Positions 27,661-35,809 of a DNA stretch of 64,000 nt are shown here, piece after piece; position 1 is the first letter of the stretch; each line of letters starts with the position of its first letter. The notes below the pieces were generated by a model, which did no database searches, was not told where the DNA came from, and was given only the letters and a program-made list of their open reading frames with translations. Source of the stretch: Candidatus Wallbacteria bacterium (lineage in GTDB: Bacteria; Muiribacteriota; UBA6191; JACPRK01). The stretch is from assembly GCA_016213845.1 (NCBI GenBank), contig JACQZN010000017.1:42618-106617 (forward strand), read 5' to 3'. Made by a program: the position numbers and the translations under genes.

Positions 27661-29349
27661 ATGATTCCCGCCCAGTTCCCCCCCCCGGTTCAGGCAGACG
27701 AGTTCGTGATGGCACCCGCGGCGCCGCCGGACGGCCGCATCGAAGTCGGAGTGCTGTTCGTGGGGGCGGGTCCGGCCAGCCTGGCCGGCGCCATCCGGCT
27801 GGCCCAGCTGCTCGAGACCGACGCGGAGCTGAAGGCTTCACTGGGCGAGATGCCGATCGTGGTCGTCGACAAGGGGAAGTACCCGGGAGCCCACCTGCTT
27901 TCCGGGGCCGTGCTCAATCCGAGCGGGTTCAAGAAGCTCTTCCCCGACACCAAGATGGAGGAGCTGCCCTTCTTCGGACCCGTCCCGGGAGAAAAGGTCT
28001 ACTTCCTGACGGAGAACCGCTCGTTTGCGCTTCCGATCCTGCCGCCGACGATGCAGAACCACGGCAACTACGTCGCCAGCTTGAGCAAGGTCGGCAAATG
28101 GATGGGCGAGAAAGCCGAGGAGCTGGGTGTCACGCTGTTGAACGAGACGGCCGCCTACAAGCTGGTCGTCGAGGGCGGCGCAGTCCGCGGAATTCGCGTG
28201 GGAGACAAGGGGCTGGACCGCGACGGCAAGCCGATGTCGAATTTCGAGGAGGGTCCCGAAATCCACGCGCGCTTCACGGTCCTCGGCGAGGGCACCCAGG
28301 GCCACTTGACGCAGGCGGCATTGTCGCACTTCAAGATCGACAGGCCGGCCCCGCAGATCTACTCGCTCGGTGTGAAGGAGGTCTGGCAGGTCAAGAAGCC
28401 GTTGGACCGGGTCATCCATACCCTCGGCTGGCCACTGCGCGCCGGCGCCAGCTTCAACGAGTTCGGCGGCAGCTTCTGCTACCCGCTCGGCCCCGACCGC
28501 GTTTCGATCGGCCTGGTCGTGGGGCTGGATTACCGGGACGCCAGCCTCTCGGTACATGACCTGTTCCAGCGCATGAAGAAACATCCCCTGTTCGCCGAGG
28601 TGCTGGCCGGCGGCAAGCGCGAGGAACGCGGGTGGGGCGCCAAGACCATCCCCGAGGGCGGCTACTGGTCGTTGCCCCAGCGGCTGTACGCGCCAGGCGC
28701 CTGCTTCGTCGGAGACGCGGCCGGGTTTGTGAATGTGCCGACGCTCAAGGGCATTCACTACGCCATGTGGAGCGGCATCTACGCCGCAGAGGAGATCTTC
28801 AAGTCGTTGAAGGCCAAGACCGATCCCGCCGCGGCCGGCGCGCTCGCAGGCTACGACCAGGCCGTCCGGTCGAGCTTCATCGGATCTGATCTCTACGAGG
28901 TGCGCAACGTGCGTCAGGCCTTCCGCTACGGCCTCTACGTCGGCGGAGCCATCGCCGGCCTGATGACGCTCACCAAGGGAGCTTTCCCGGGCGGCCAGTG
29001 GGAGACTCACGCCGATGCCTCGTACCCGATGTTCGACACCGGGCTCGAGTTTCCGAAGGCCGACGGCGGCCTGACCTTCGACAAGCTCGACAGCGCCTTC
29101 GCCAGCGGCAACCGCAGCCGAGACAACCAGCCCAACCACATCCGCGTCGACGCCCAAGCGCCCGAGCTGCTAGGAAAGACCTGGGACCGGATGTGTCCCG
29201 CCGGCGTCTACGAGTGGCACGAGAAGGACGGCAAGAAGGTCCTGTTCGTCAACTCCACCAACTGCATCCACTGCGGCGCTATCACCGCCAAGGGTGGCCG
29301 CCTGACTCCCCCCGAAGGCGGCAGCGGCCCTGAGTACACGCTGATGTAG
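27661..29349 (+). CDS. Electron transfer flavoprotein-ubiquinone oxidoreductase
   Basis: A 562-residue membrane-associated flavoprotein that passes electrons from reduced ETF to the quinone pool. The start ATG at 27661 has AAGGAG 9 bp upstream; longer upstream reading lacks family similarity. The FAD-binding loop is GAGPASLAGAIRLAQLL and a second FAD contact is GDAAGFVNVPTLKGIH. The C-terminal ferredoxin-like region keeps CPAGVYEW (Cys512) and NCIHC (Cys535, Cys538), but the fourth cluster cysteine expected in CIHCxxC is Ile541 (CIHCGAI). The terminal PPEGGSGPEYTLM is typical. ETF subunit genes are not in the window. Confidence 0.92.
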   Translation: MIPAQFPPPVQADEFVMAPAAPPDGRIEVGVLFVGAGPASLAGAIRLAQLLETDAELKASLGEMPIVVVDKGKYPGAHLLSGAVLNPSGFKKLFPDTKMEELPFFGPVPGEKVYFLTENRSFALPILPPTMQNHGNYVASLSKVGKWMGEKAEELGVTLLNETAAYKLVVEGGAVRGIRVGDKGLDRDGKPMSNFEEGPEIHARFTVLGEGTQGHLTQAALSHFKIDRPAPQIYSLGVKEVWQVKKPLDRVIHTLGWPLRAGASFNEFGGSFCYPLGPDRVSIGLVVGLDYRDASLSVHDLFQRMKKHPLFAEVLAGGKREERGWGAKTIPEGGYWSLPQRLYAPGACFVGDAAGFVNVPTLKGIHYAMWSGIYAAEEIFKSLKAKTDPAAAGALAGYDQAVRSSFIGSDLYEVRNVRQAFRYGLYVGGAIAGLMTLTKGAFPGGQWETHADASYPMFDTGLEFPKADGGLTFDKLDSAFASGNRSRDNQPNHIRVDAQAPELLGKTWDRMCPAGVYEWHEKDGKKVLFVNSTNCIHCGAITAKGGRLTPPEGGSGPEYTLM

Positions 29350-29360
29350 GCCGCAGGCCG

Positions 29361-29381
29361 AGAAGCGGCCGTGTCGAAGGA
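29361..29381. repeat. REP-like intergenic element, copy 2
   Basis: AGAAGCGGCCGTGTCGAAGGA lies between the converging ETF-QO and decaheme cytochrome genes and matches the core of the copy at 20958-20977 with two differences. The flanking GGCCGCAGGCC adds local dyad symmetry. Confidence 0.45.
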
Positions 29382-29393
29382 CGTTCCCTTTCT

Positions 29394-30659
29394 CTATCGC
29401 GCGGCCCGCGGGCGGATCATCACGGGGTTGATCTCCATCGGTCCGTCGATCTCGCGCTCGCGAGACTTGTCGTGGTGCAGATGGCACTCCGTGCATTCGT
29501 GACGTGAGCCGCCCGAGGGCGAGTGACAGATCAGGCACGTCACGGCCGAGGGGAGCAGTACCTGCGAGGTCTCCGCGCTGGCAGCGGCGCTGGCGTGGCA
29601 AACGGCGCAGGTCAGCGTGCGATGCGCGCGGTGGCTGTAGACGGAGCTCTTCATCCAGCGGGCCGGCATCGCCGGCGCTATGACCTGGGGCAAGCTGTCC
29701 GCGGCGCTGGCGGTCGGCGCAGCGAAGTCGTGGCAGAGCTTGCACGTCTTTCCGACGAGAGCTTTCTCGATCGACTCGGCCTGGGAGGAGAGCCACTGGG
29801 CCGTGTTGACAGGCGTGGGAGGCTGGCTCTCGGAGGCGCCGCGACGCCGGCGGCGGCCGCCTTCTTCCTTCGGTTCGGCCTGCATCCTCTCCGGATGCTC
29901 CCTGGCGAGCGTCTCGAGCTGGGCGCGCACCGCCAGTCGGACCACGTCCGTGGGGGCGTGAGGGGCCACGCCGCCGGGGAGAGTCAGGCCGAGCTGCAGA
30001 GGGTGGCAGTCCTTGCAGTGCTGCTCGAAGGTGACTGCCTGCATGTAGCGTCCGGCAGGGTCGGGTGCGTGGCAGCCGGCGCATTCCAGGTTGACCGGCC
30101 CGGACTTGCCCTGCAGCCCGCGCTTCATGTGCTTCTGGTGGTTGTAGCGCAGCACGGTCTTGTCGCGAGCGCCAGGCCTCACAGCTGCGAACTCGGGATG
30201 GCCGCGCTCGAAGGACTGGATGGAGCGAGCGAATCGAGTGGGCTCGCCGGTGGTCTGGAGCTGGGAGTGGCAGCGCGTGCAGTGCTGGTCGGTCATGCGC
30301 GCCAGCTGGAGTTGCCCCTTGTGCTCCACATGGCAGCTGGCGCACGAGGGGGTCATCGTCTGGTTGCCGTGGTGCGCCGGCGCATCATGGCACTTGAGGC
30401 ACTTGTCGTCGGGGACGCCCTTCCACGCCTCATGGCACTGGAAGCAGTCGGCCCCGAACATTCGGTGGCGAGTGGCCACAGGGCCGCTTGTGAAGATGTG
30501 GTCGCCCTGGAGGCGCATGGAGATGAGGACCCAGGCGCCCGCGAGGACTGCGGCGCCGACGGTGAAGCGCTGCATCGCAGTCCGCCAGGGATGCGGCCGC
30601 TTGTAGTAGTCCAGCTCGATTCGAGCCGCCAGCGCCTTTGTGGAGCGATCTCGGGCCAT
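29394..30659 (-). CDS. Membrane-anchored decaheme c-type cytochrome
   Basis: A 421-residue protein with a basic N-terminus, one uncleaved membrane helix (about residues 31-47, VGAAVLAGAWVLISMRL) and ten CXXCH haem-binding motifs: CFQCH, CLKCH, CASCH, CTRCH, CAGCH, CKDCH, CKLCH, CAVCH, CLICH and CTECH. A charged low-complexity linker separates the sixth and seventh. Many extra histidines can serve as distal ligands. The globular part should face the periplasm. The gene starts 4 bp after the b-type membrane gene and ends a four-gene operon, so it probably takes electrons from that protein. The overall arrangement resembles NapC/NrfH-like or cytochrome c7-type relays, but no exact family is assigned. 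Confidence 0.88.
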   Translation of the reverse strand: MARDRSTKALAARIELDYYKRPHPWRTAMQRFTVGAAVLAGAWVLISMRLQGDHIFTSGPVATRHRMFGADCFQCHEAWKGVPDDKCLKCHDAPAHHGNQTMTPSCASCHVEHKGQLQLARMTDQHCTRCHSQLQTTGEPTRFARSIQSFERGHPEFAAVRPGARDKTVLRYNHQKHMKRGLQGKSGPVNLECAGCHAPDPAGRYMQAVTFEQHCKDCHPLQLGLTLPGGVAPHAPTDVVRLAVRAQLETLAREHPERMQAEPKEEGGRRRRRGASESQPPTPVNTAQWLSSQAESIEKALVGKTCKLCHDFAAPTASAADSLPQVIAPAMPARWMKSSVYSHRAHRTLTCAVCHASAAASAETSQVLLPSAVTCLICHSPSGGSRHECTECHLHHDKSREREIDGPMEINPVMIRPRAAR

Positions 30660-30663
30660 CGGG

Positions 30664-31530
30664 TCAGTACTTGAACGACATCAGCGCGTGCACGACTGTC
30701 AGCAGGATCAGGGCGGCCGAAAGCGGCGCGTGCACGAAAAGCCAGCCGTGGAGCCAGTGGTGCAGGCGAACCTGCGTCTCGAGCGCGTACCGCTCCGTGC
30801 AGATCTCCTCCAGTCGGCCCGCGGCGTCCTGGAGCTCGGGTGGAATCAACTTGCGAAGATGGGCGAACAGGGCCTTGGAGCGCGCCGGGACCGCCAGATC
30901 CTCGGTGCTCAGGCGGGGCGCAGCCAGAAAGTCGCGAATGCGCTTCTCGTAGAACTCGCGCAGCGGGCCGCTCCCCTCTTTCGGCGCGGCGGGCTTGGCC
31001 TTCGGCCGCGCCGGGGGGCGCGACGCGGCCGCCGCATCCTCCGGACTCGGAGGCGCCACCGGCTCCGATGGCGGAGCCAGCGGTCCGCACACGCTCTCGA
31101 TCACCTGCAGTGCCTCGTCGGCCAGCTGCTCGATGACATGAGGGATCTGCTCGTAGATCGTCTCGGTCTCCACCTGATTGGTGAGCAGCCGCGGGAAGAA
31201 CTGTTGAACCGCCAGGCCATGGACTCCGCTCGCCACGACGATGAAGAGGAGCCACATCAGCACCTGGGTCAACGTGCCCCCCATCGCGAACCCGCCGTGA
31301 AACAGGATCATCGGCACGCTCATGAGGCCCAGCCAGATATGCGCACGCATCCACGAGCTGGCGTTCCCCAGCCGCCAGGTCGGCACCCGCTTGCGCACGC
31401 CCAGGAGACCGCAAAAGAGGATCATCAAGGTCCCGACAGCCCCGAAGAGCAGGCCGGGCCAAGTTCCGCCTCGCGGCCCATTGAGTTGGGCAATCGCGTA
31501 CGGAACGTAGGCTGCCGTCGCCACTCCCAC
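30664..31530 (-). CDS. Cytochrome b-like integral membrane protein
   Basis: At least 288 residues with four or more membrane helices: two near the start (GLLFGAVGTLMILFCGLLGV and the GLMSVPMILFHGGF region), one with IVVASGVHGLAV, and one at the C-terminus (LSAALILLTVVHALM). Histidines in RAHIWLG, LFHGG, GVHG, HHWLHGW and VVHAL can bind b haems. A long soluble insert with a Pro/Ala tract separates the halves. The GTG at 31530 would cut into a first helix; the frame extends upstream to a CTG at 31579-31581 that sits 6 bp after AAGGAGG and would give a full KRWALYSAAFVGVATAAYV helix. It lies between the Fe-S and decaheme genes. Confidence 0.75.
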   Translation of the reverse strand: MGVATAAYVPYAIAQLNGPRGGTWPGLLFGAVGTLMILFCGLLGVRKRVPTWRLGNASSWMRAHIWLGLMSVPMILFHGGFAMGGTLTQVLMWLLFIVVASGVHGLAVQQFFPRLLTNQVETETIYEQIPHVIEQLADEALQVIESVCGPLAPPSEPVAPPSPEDAAAASRPPARPKAKPAAPKEGSGPLREFYEKRIRDFLAAPRLSTEDLAVPARSKALFAHLRKLIPPELQDAAGRLEEICTERYALETQVRLHHWLHGWLFVHAPLSAALILLTVVHALMSFKY

Positions 31531-31582
31531 GAATGCCGCGGAATAGAGCGCCCACCTCTTATGACTGGCGTCTAGGAGCAGC

Positions 31583-33118
31583 TCAGTCCTCCTTGGCGGC
31601 GCCGACGCCGATCCGGGTCGCGAAGAACTCGTGCGGCACTACACGCATCGCCGCCTCGTGAGGACAAGCAGCCACACAGGCCGGCTGCGCGTGCTCGGTG
31701 CAAAGATCGCACGTCGTCGCCTTCTTGTCCTCGATCGTCATCATCTTCTCGGGGTTTTTCGGGTTGGCCACCTGGCGCTCTCCGAACTTGTGAATCGTGA
31801 TGTTGCCGTACGGGCACCCCTTCGCGCACACCCCGCAGCCGATGCACCAATCCTCGATGACGATCTCCAGCGTCTCCTTGCGCCGGATCGAGCCTACCGG
31901 GCAGCCAATCATGCAGAGCGGGTCCCGGCAGGTGCGGCACGTCGTCGGCACCAGGTACTTGTCGAAGCGCAGCCCGTCGCGGATCAGCCGCGTGATGCCG
32001 TCGTGAGCGCTGGCACATGCCCGCACGCACTCGTCGCAGCGCGTGCACCTCTCCAGGTCCAGCAGCAAGAGGTTCTGCGCCTCCATCAACCCCTGATCCA
32101 GGAACGCCTCGAGCGGCACGGCAGCCGCGTTGCTCAGCCGGATCTCCGTCTCGGCCTTTCGCACCCGCACGACCTCGTCCAGCGCCGCCTGCACCGAGGG
32201 GAACTGCTCCAGCAGAAGCTTGAAGTCGGCCACCGGCATCTTGACCAGCTCAACGTGGTCCAGAGCCGTACAGGTCGCGCCGCGCTTGCCGCCCGACAGG
32301 ATGCCCATTTCGCCGAAGAAGCTCCCGCGGGGCCTGTAGGAGAGAACGATCTCTCCGCCGGGCACCTGCTGCGTCACCTTCACGAAGCCGATGCGCACGA
32401 GAAAGAACGCGTCGGCCTCGTCTCCCTGCCGGAAGACCAGCTCGCCCGGATCGTAGTGGATCAGCTCGACCCGAGAACGCAGGTGATCGATGAACTCCGC
32501 GCTCAGCTCCTTCAGAATCGGGATACTCCGGAGGTGACCGTCCAGCGCCCGCTCCCGGTAGTTGCGATCGGCCTTCTCCTTGAACGCCGGGTTCTTCAGG
32601 AGCAGCGAGAGAATGTTCGCCAGCATCTCGAGCATCTCGCAGTCCTCGCTGGCCCGAACCGTGGCGGACCGAGGGTAGCGGCTCATGCAGGTCATCTCGC
32701 CGAAGAGATCGCCCTCCACGATCTGAGCCTTCGGGCTGCCATAGGTCAAGTCCACGGGCGCGTCGATCGGGATCAGCCGATCATCGACGTCGGCGCGCGC
32801 CCCGTTCTTGCGGCTCACGAGCAGGCTCTTCAACTTCTGGAAGAACCCGCGCACGCCGCCGGTCGACTCCACCGCCGCCACGGGCGTCGAGATGTAGACG
32901 TCTACCTTCCCCTTCAAGATGTAGAACGCGGTCGAGCCGTAGTCTCCTTCCCGGCAGATCAGGTCCCCCCTCTTGAAGGAGCGCCGGACGACGGCGCCCG
33001 CGTTCTTCTCCAGCAGCGAGCGCGAGATGCCCGAAAAGATCGGGATCGCCAGCAGTTCGTCGGCCGAGAGCGCGTCACCGCTCAGCTTGTGGGGAAGCTC
33101 GACGTTCGAAGTCTCCAT
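31583..33118 (-). CDS. Double cNMP-binding domain fused to four-cluster ferredoxin-type protein
   Basis: A 511-residue cytoplasmic protein. Two cyclic-nucleotide-binding domains come first (about 25-190 and 195-320). Each has a phosphate-binding cassette, FGEMTCMSRYPRSATV and FGEMGILSGGKRGAT, with the key Arg present. The first has an insertion of about 50 residues in its barrel. The C-terminal part (about 355-500) has sixteen cysteines in four groups, CTRCDECVRAC, CRTCRDPLCMIGC, CIGCGVCAKGC and CDLCTEHAQPACVAAC. That is the DmsB/HybA-type arrangement for four [4Fe-4S] clusters. No helix-turn-helix is present, so it is not a Crp-type regulator. The operon suggests a redox subunit whose activity responds to a cyclic nucleotide. 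Confidence 0.88.
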   Translation of the reverse strand: METSNVELPHKLSGDALSADELLAIPIFSGISRSLLEKNAGAVVRRSFKRGDLICREGDYGSTAFYILKGKVDVYISTPVAAVESTGGVRGFFQKLKSLLVSRKNGARADVDDRLIPIDAPVDLTYGSPKAQIVEGDLFGEMTCMSRYPRSATVRASEDCEMLEMLANILSLLLKNPAFKEKADRNYRERALDGHLRSIPILKELSAEFIDHLRSRVELIHYDPGELVFRQGDEADAFFLVRIGFVKVTQQVPGGEIVLSYRPRGSFFGEMGILSGGKRGATCTALDHVELVKMPVADFKLLLEQFPSVQAALDEVVRVRKAETEIRLSNAAAVPLEAFLDQGLMEAQNLLLLDLERCTRCDECVRACASAHDGITRLIRDGLRFDKYLVPTTCRTCRDPLCMIGCPVGSIRRKETLEIVIEDWCIGCGVCAKGCPYGNITIHKFGERQVANPKNPEKMMTIEDKKATTCDLCTEHAQPACVAACPHEAAMRVVPHEFFATRIGVGAAKED

Positions 33119-33121
33119 GCG

Positions 33122-34291
33122 TCAAAGGGTCTTTCCACTCGGTCCCGCAGCCTGCGCTCGCTGTCCCCCTGCCGCCACCGGAAGAAGCGCCCCCGCAATC
33201 ATCGCCCCCACCTCATCCCGAAGCCGGTCCAAGTCGCCATACAGCGCACCGCCCGGACAGTCCGTCCGGTTGAAGTCCCGGTGGCCGTAGATGGCGCGCG
33301 CCGAGATCCCGTGCTTGCCCGCAAGGTACGCCAGCAATCGCACCAGGGACGCTCTCGCCAGCGGCGTCACCGACTCCTCCCCTCGATTGAAGTTGCCGAG
33401 AACGCAGACGCCCAGCTTGTGGCGATTGGGGCGTGAATGCGAACCGCTCGCCCCCTCGGGACGCCCCTGATAGACCGTGCCGTCCGGCGCGATCAGGTAG
33501 TGGTATGCGATGTCCTTCCATCCCCGAGACGCCATGTGGAACTGCTGGATTCCGCGAATCGTCGCCGCCCCCTTGCAGCGACTGGCCCTTGGCTGGCTCG
33601 AGTGGTGCACCGTCAGCTTGCCGGGCCGGGACGGCTCGTACGTCTCTCGCGCAGCCCGGCCACCCCAGTCGGCACGGCGCACGATCGGCGGCGGTTCAAC
33701 GGCGGCCAGTGGACCCGGAAGGTCCGGCGGCTCCTGATACCCCGCCTCCAAGCCCTCCTCAGGGCAGCCCGTCTCCGAGTCCTGCGATTCGCGCGCGGTC
33801 ACCGGCGCATCGTAGCAGATGACGGTTACCCGGGTCACGTTCGGGGACACCCCCGTCGGTCCCCCGAACAGGCGCACTCGCAGCTGCAACATCGAAGCCG
33901 GAACCGGCAACGCCAACCTCGCTCCCGGTGCCAGCGAGAGCCAGCCGCAAGCGCTCCCGTCAGCGGCCCCGAACGACCGCAGTAGCCACTCCACCCGCCC
34001 ACCCGTGCCGTTGGCAGCCTCGGCCTGCAGCCTCACGGCAGTCACCGGCCGGACGGTCCGCTCCGGCTTCCAGGTCAAGTACCCCTGGGCCCAGCGGCCC
34101 GCCGTAGTTCGTCCAAGCTCGAGCCCTCTGCCCGGCCGCCCCTCGATTCCCACGCACTCCTGAACCCGCCCGGGCTCCAGGCACGGAAACTCGAGCTCCG
34201 CCCCCCAGCTGCGCGCGGTGGCGATGAGCAGAAAGATCAGCAGGGTCGATGATTCTCCCCGCTCCGGCCAGTGGCCCTTGAAGACTGTCAT
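33122..34291 (-). CDS. Secreted N-acetylmuramoyl-L-alanine amidase (PGRP/amidase_2 type)
   Basis: A 389-residue protein with a short hydrophobic N-terminal signal (LLIFLLIATARSWG). The first half is beta-rich and of unknown type. From about residue 205 comes a peptidoglycan-recognition/amidase domain: RRADWGGRAA, zinc ligand in LTVHHSSQ, tyrosine in AYHYLIAPDGTVYQGRP, and zinc ligands His and Cys in GHRDFNRTDCPGG. It should cleave the amide bond between muramic acid and the stem peptide. It ends 3 bp before the cNMP/Fe-S gene, a surprising partner for respiratory genes unless wall remodelling accompanies assembly of the complex. Confidence 0.85.
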   Translation of the reverse strand: MTVFKGHWPERGESSTLLIFLLIATARSWGAELEFPCLEPGRVQECVGIEGRPGRGLELGRTTAGRWAQGYLTWKPERTVRPVTAVRLQAEAANGTGGRVEWLLRSFGAADGSACGWLSLAPGARLALPVPASMLQLRVRLFGGPTGVSPNVTRVTVICYDAPVTARESQDSETGCPEEGLEAGYQEPPDLPGPLAAVEPPPIVRRADWGGRAARETYEPSRPGKLTVHHSSQPRASRCKGAATIRGIQQFHMASRGWKDIAYHYLIAPDGTVYQGRPEGASGSHSRPNRHKLGVCVLGNFNRGEESVTPLARASLVRLLAYLAGKHGISARAIYGHRDFNRTDCPGGALYGDLDRLRDEVGAMIAGALLPVAAGGQRAQAAGPSGKTL

Positions 34292-34316
34292 CGGAGACGA
34301 GGGCGCGATGCCCGTT

Positions 34317-34325
34317 TGGTATAGT
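34317..34325 (+). promoter_or_regulatory. Extended -10 upstream of the c554-like cytochrome
   Basis: TGG then TATAGT (34320-34325), 58 bp before the ATG at 34384. It lies in the divergent gap shared with the amidase operon. Confidence 0.4.
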
Positions 34326-34383
34326 AGTGTCCTCCGGGCAGACCGTCAACCAGGCGGGTGCTCTTCCAACCAAGGAGGCCTTG

Positions 34384-35619
34384 ATGCGACTCTCCCGAGC
34401 CGTGGTGGCGGCAATCGTCCTCTCGATCGTGGCTAGCTCCCCCGTTCCCATCGGACCCTCTGCCGGTCTTCCGGCCTTCGCCCGCTCGGCGGTCGCCCAG
34501 GACCAGTCGGCGCTCAAGATCATGGGCGCGGCCAGCTGCAACACTGCCAAGTGCCACGGCTCCACCGAGCCGATCAAGGATCGCCCGGGCAAGTCCGCCA
34601 CCTCCGGAACGCTCTGGGCCGCCAAGGACAAGCACGCCAAGTCCTTCACCGGCCTCACGGAGAAGAAGGGCCTGGAGATCGCCAAGAAGATGAGCATCGA
34701 CAAGCCTGAGACGGCCGACCGCTGCCTGGGCTGCCACTCCCTAAATGTCCCCGAAGCGCGCCGAGACAAGAAGTTCGACATCGCCGATGGGAACACCTGT
34801 GAGCAGTGCCACGGCGCAGGCGAGAAGTGGCTGGAGCCTCACGCCGAGAAGGGTTGGACCAAGGCCAAGAGCATCCAGCTCGGAGCTCTCGACACAAAGG
34901 ACATCTACGTGCGGGCGGACACCTGCATCCCCTGCCATGTAGGCATCGACCACGACATGATCGACGCCGGCCATCCCTACCCGGCCTTCGAGCTCGATAC
35001 CTTCTCCGCAACGATGCCGCCGCACTGGGAGGAAGAAGACGCCGTCACCAGCGTCAAGGCCTGGGCGGTCGGACAAGCGGTCGCCCTCCGCGATTCGCTC
35101 AAGTGGGTTGCCAAGCGGGCCGCCGCGAAGGCACCGGACAAGTACCAGCAGGATGCCTGGCGCGAGGCCAACGGCCGCTATCTGAGTCTGCGCGCCACCG
35201 TCAAGGCGATCGCACCCGATGCCGCCACCGCGCTCGAAGGCGGAATGGCCGCTCTGAAGGCAGCCGTGGCCGCCAAGGACACCGCCAAGCTGGCTGTCGC
35301 CACCGACGTCGCCGCCAAGGCCGACGCTGCGGCCAAGGCGCTCTCGAAGGGTGCAGTCACCGCGGACACGGCCGTCACTGCGCTCCAGGCGCTGCCCGCC
35401 GAAGCAGGCGAGGTCGCCGGCGGCGGCCTCCAGTGTGCCGAGCAGCTCACGCTCTCGATCGACACCCTCTCAAAGGCCGCCGGGCGTGCCGGAAAGAAGT
35501 TCCCCGACGCCGAGGCGAAGATCAACAAGCTCTTCGAGGACCTCCCCGAAGACCCCTCGGCCTTCAAGGCCGATGCCTACGCCGCCGACCTGAAGGCCCT
35601 CGAGGGGGCCTTCAAGTAG
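34384..35619 (+). CDS. Tetraheme c554-like periplasmic cytochrome
   Basis: A 411-residue protein from the ATG at 34384, chosen for the strong AAGGAGG 6 bp upstream and the signal peptide that follows (LSRAVVAAIVLSIVASS). Four haem sites lie in the first half: an atypical CX4CH (CNTAKCH), then CLGCH, CEQCH and CIPCH. A distal-ligand style histidine is in PHWEEEDA. The C-terminal half is a Lys/Ala-rich helical region without haem motifs. The haem half resembles cytochrome c554-type proteins. It is the only cytochrome of the island on the plus strand and faces the large LVIVD cytochrome tail to tail. A soluble periplasmic shuttle is likely. Confidence 0.85.
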   Translation: MRLSRAVVAAIVLSIVASSPVPIGPSAGLPAFARSAVAQDQSALKIMGAASCNTAKCHGSTEPIKDRPGKSATSGTLWAAKDKHAKSFTGLTEKKGLEIAKKMSIDKPETADRCLGCHSLNVPEARRDKKFDIADGNTCEQCHGAGEKWLEPHAEKGWTKAKSIQLGALDTKDIYVRADTCIPCHVGIDHDMIDAGHPYPAFELDTFSATMPPHWEEEDAVTSVKAWAVGQAVALRDSLKWVAKRAAAKAPDKYQQDAWREANGRYLSLRATVKAIAPDAATALEGGMAALKAAVAAKDTAKLAVATDVAAKADAAAKALSKGAVTADTAVTALQALPAEAGEVAGGGLQCAEQLTLSIDTLSKAAGRAGKKFPDAEAKINKLFEDLPEDPSAFKADAYAADLKALEGAFK

Positions 35620-35745
35620 GCGCCCTTTTTCAGCCCTCAGTCCGACGTGCCTCGCTCCCGAGAACGGGGGCGAGCACGCCGGGTGACGTGGGCTGGGACG
35701 GGGCTTGGGCTAGGGCTGGGGCACGGCGCGGCAGCGCGCAGCAGC

Positions 35746-35769
35746 CTGGCCGCACGGGGTAGCGGCCAG
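35746..35769. terminator. Hairpin in the convergent gap 35620-35809
   Basis: CTGGCCGC and GCGGCCAG form an 8-bp stem with an 8-base loop. It lies between two genes that end towards each other, but has no U tract. The rest of this 190-bp gap is G-rich with no gene visible. Confidence 0.25.
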
Positions 35770-35809
35770 AGAGAACGCCGCTATGCGGAAGGACCGCCGG
35801 TCGGACGTT

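Noticed and set aside
31631..33436. Plus-strand open frame of 601 codons
   Set aside because: Antisense to the cNMP/Fe-S fusion with its sixteen ordered cysteines; no domain seen.
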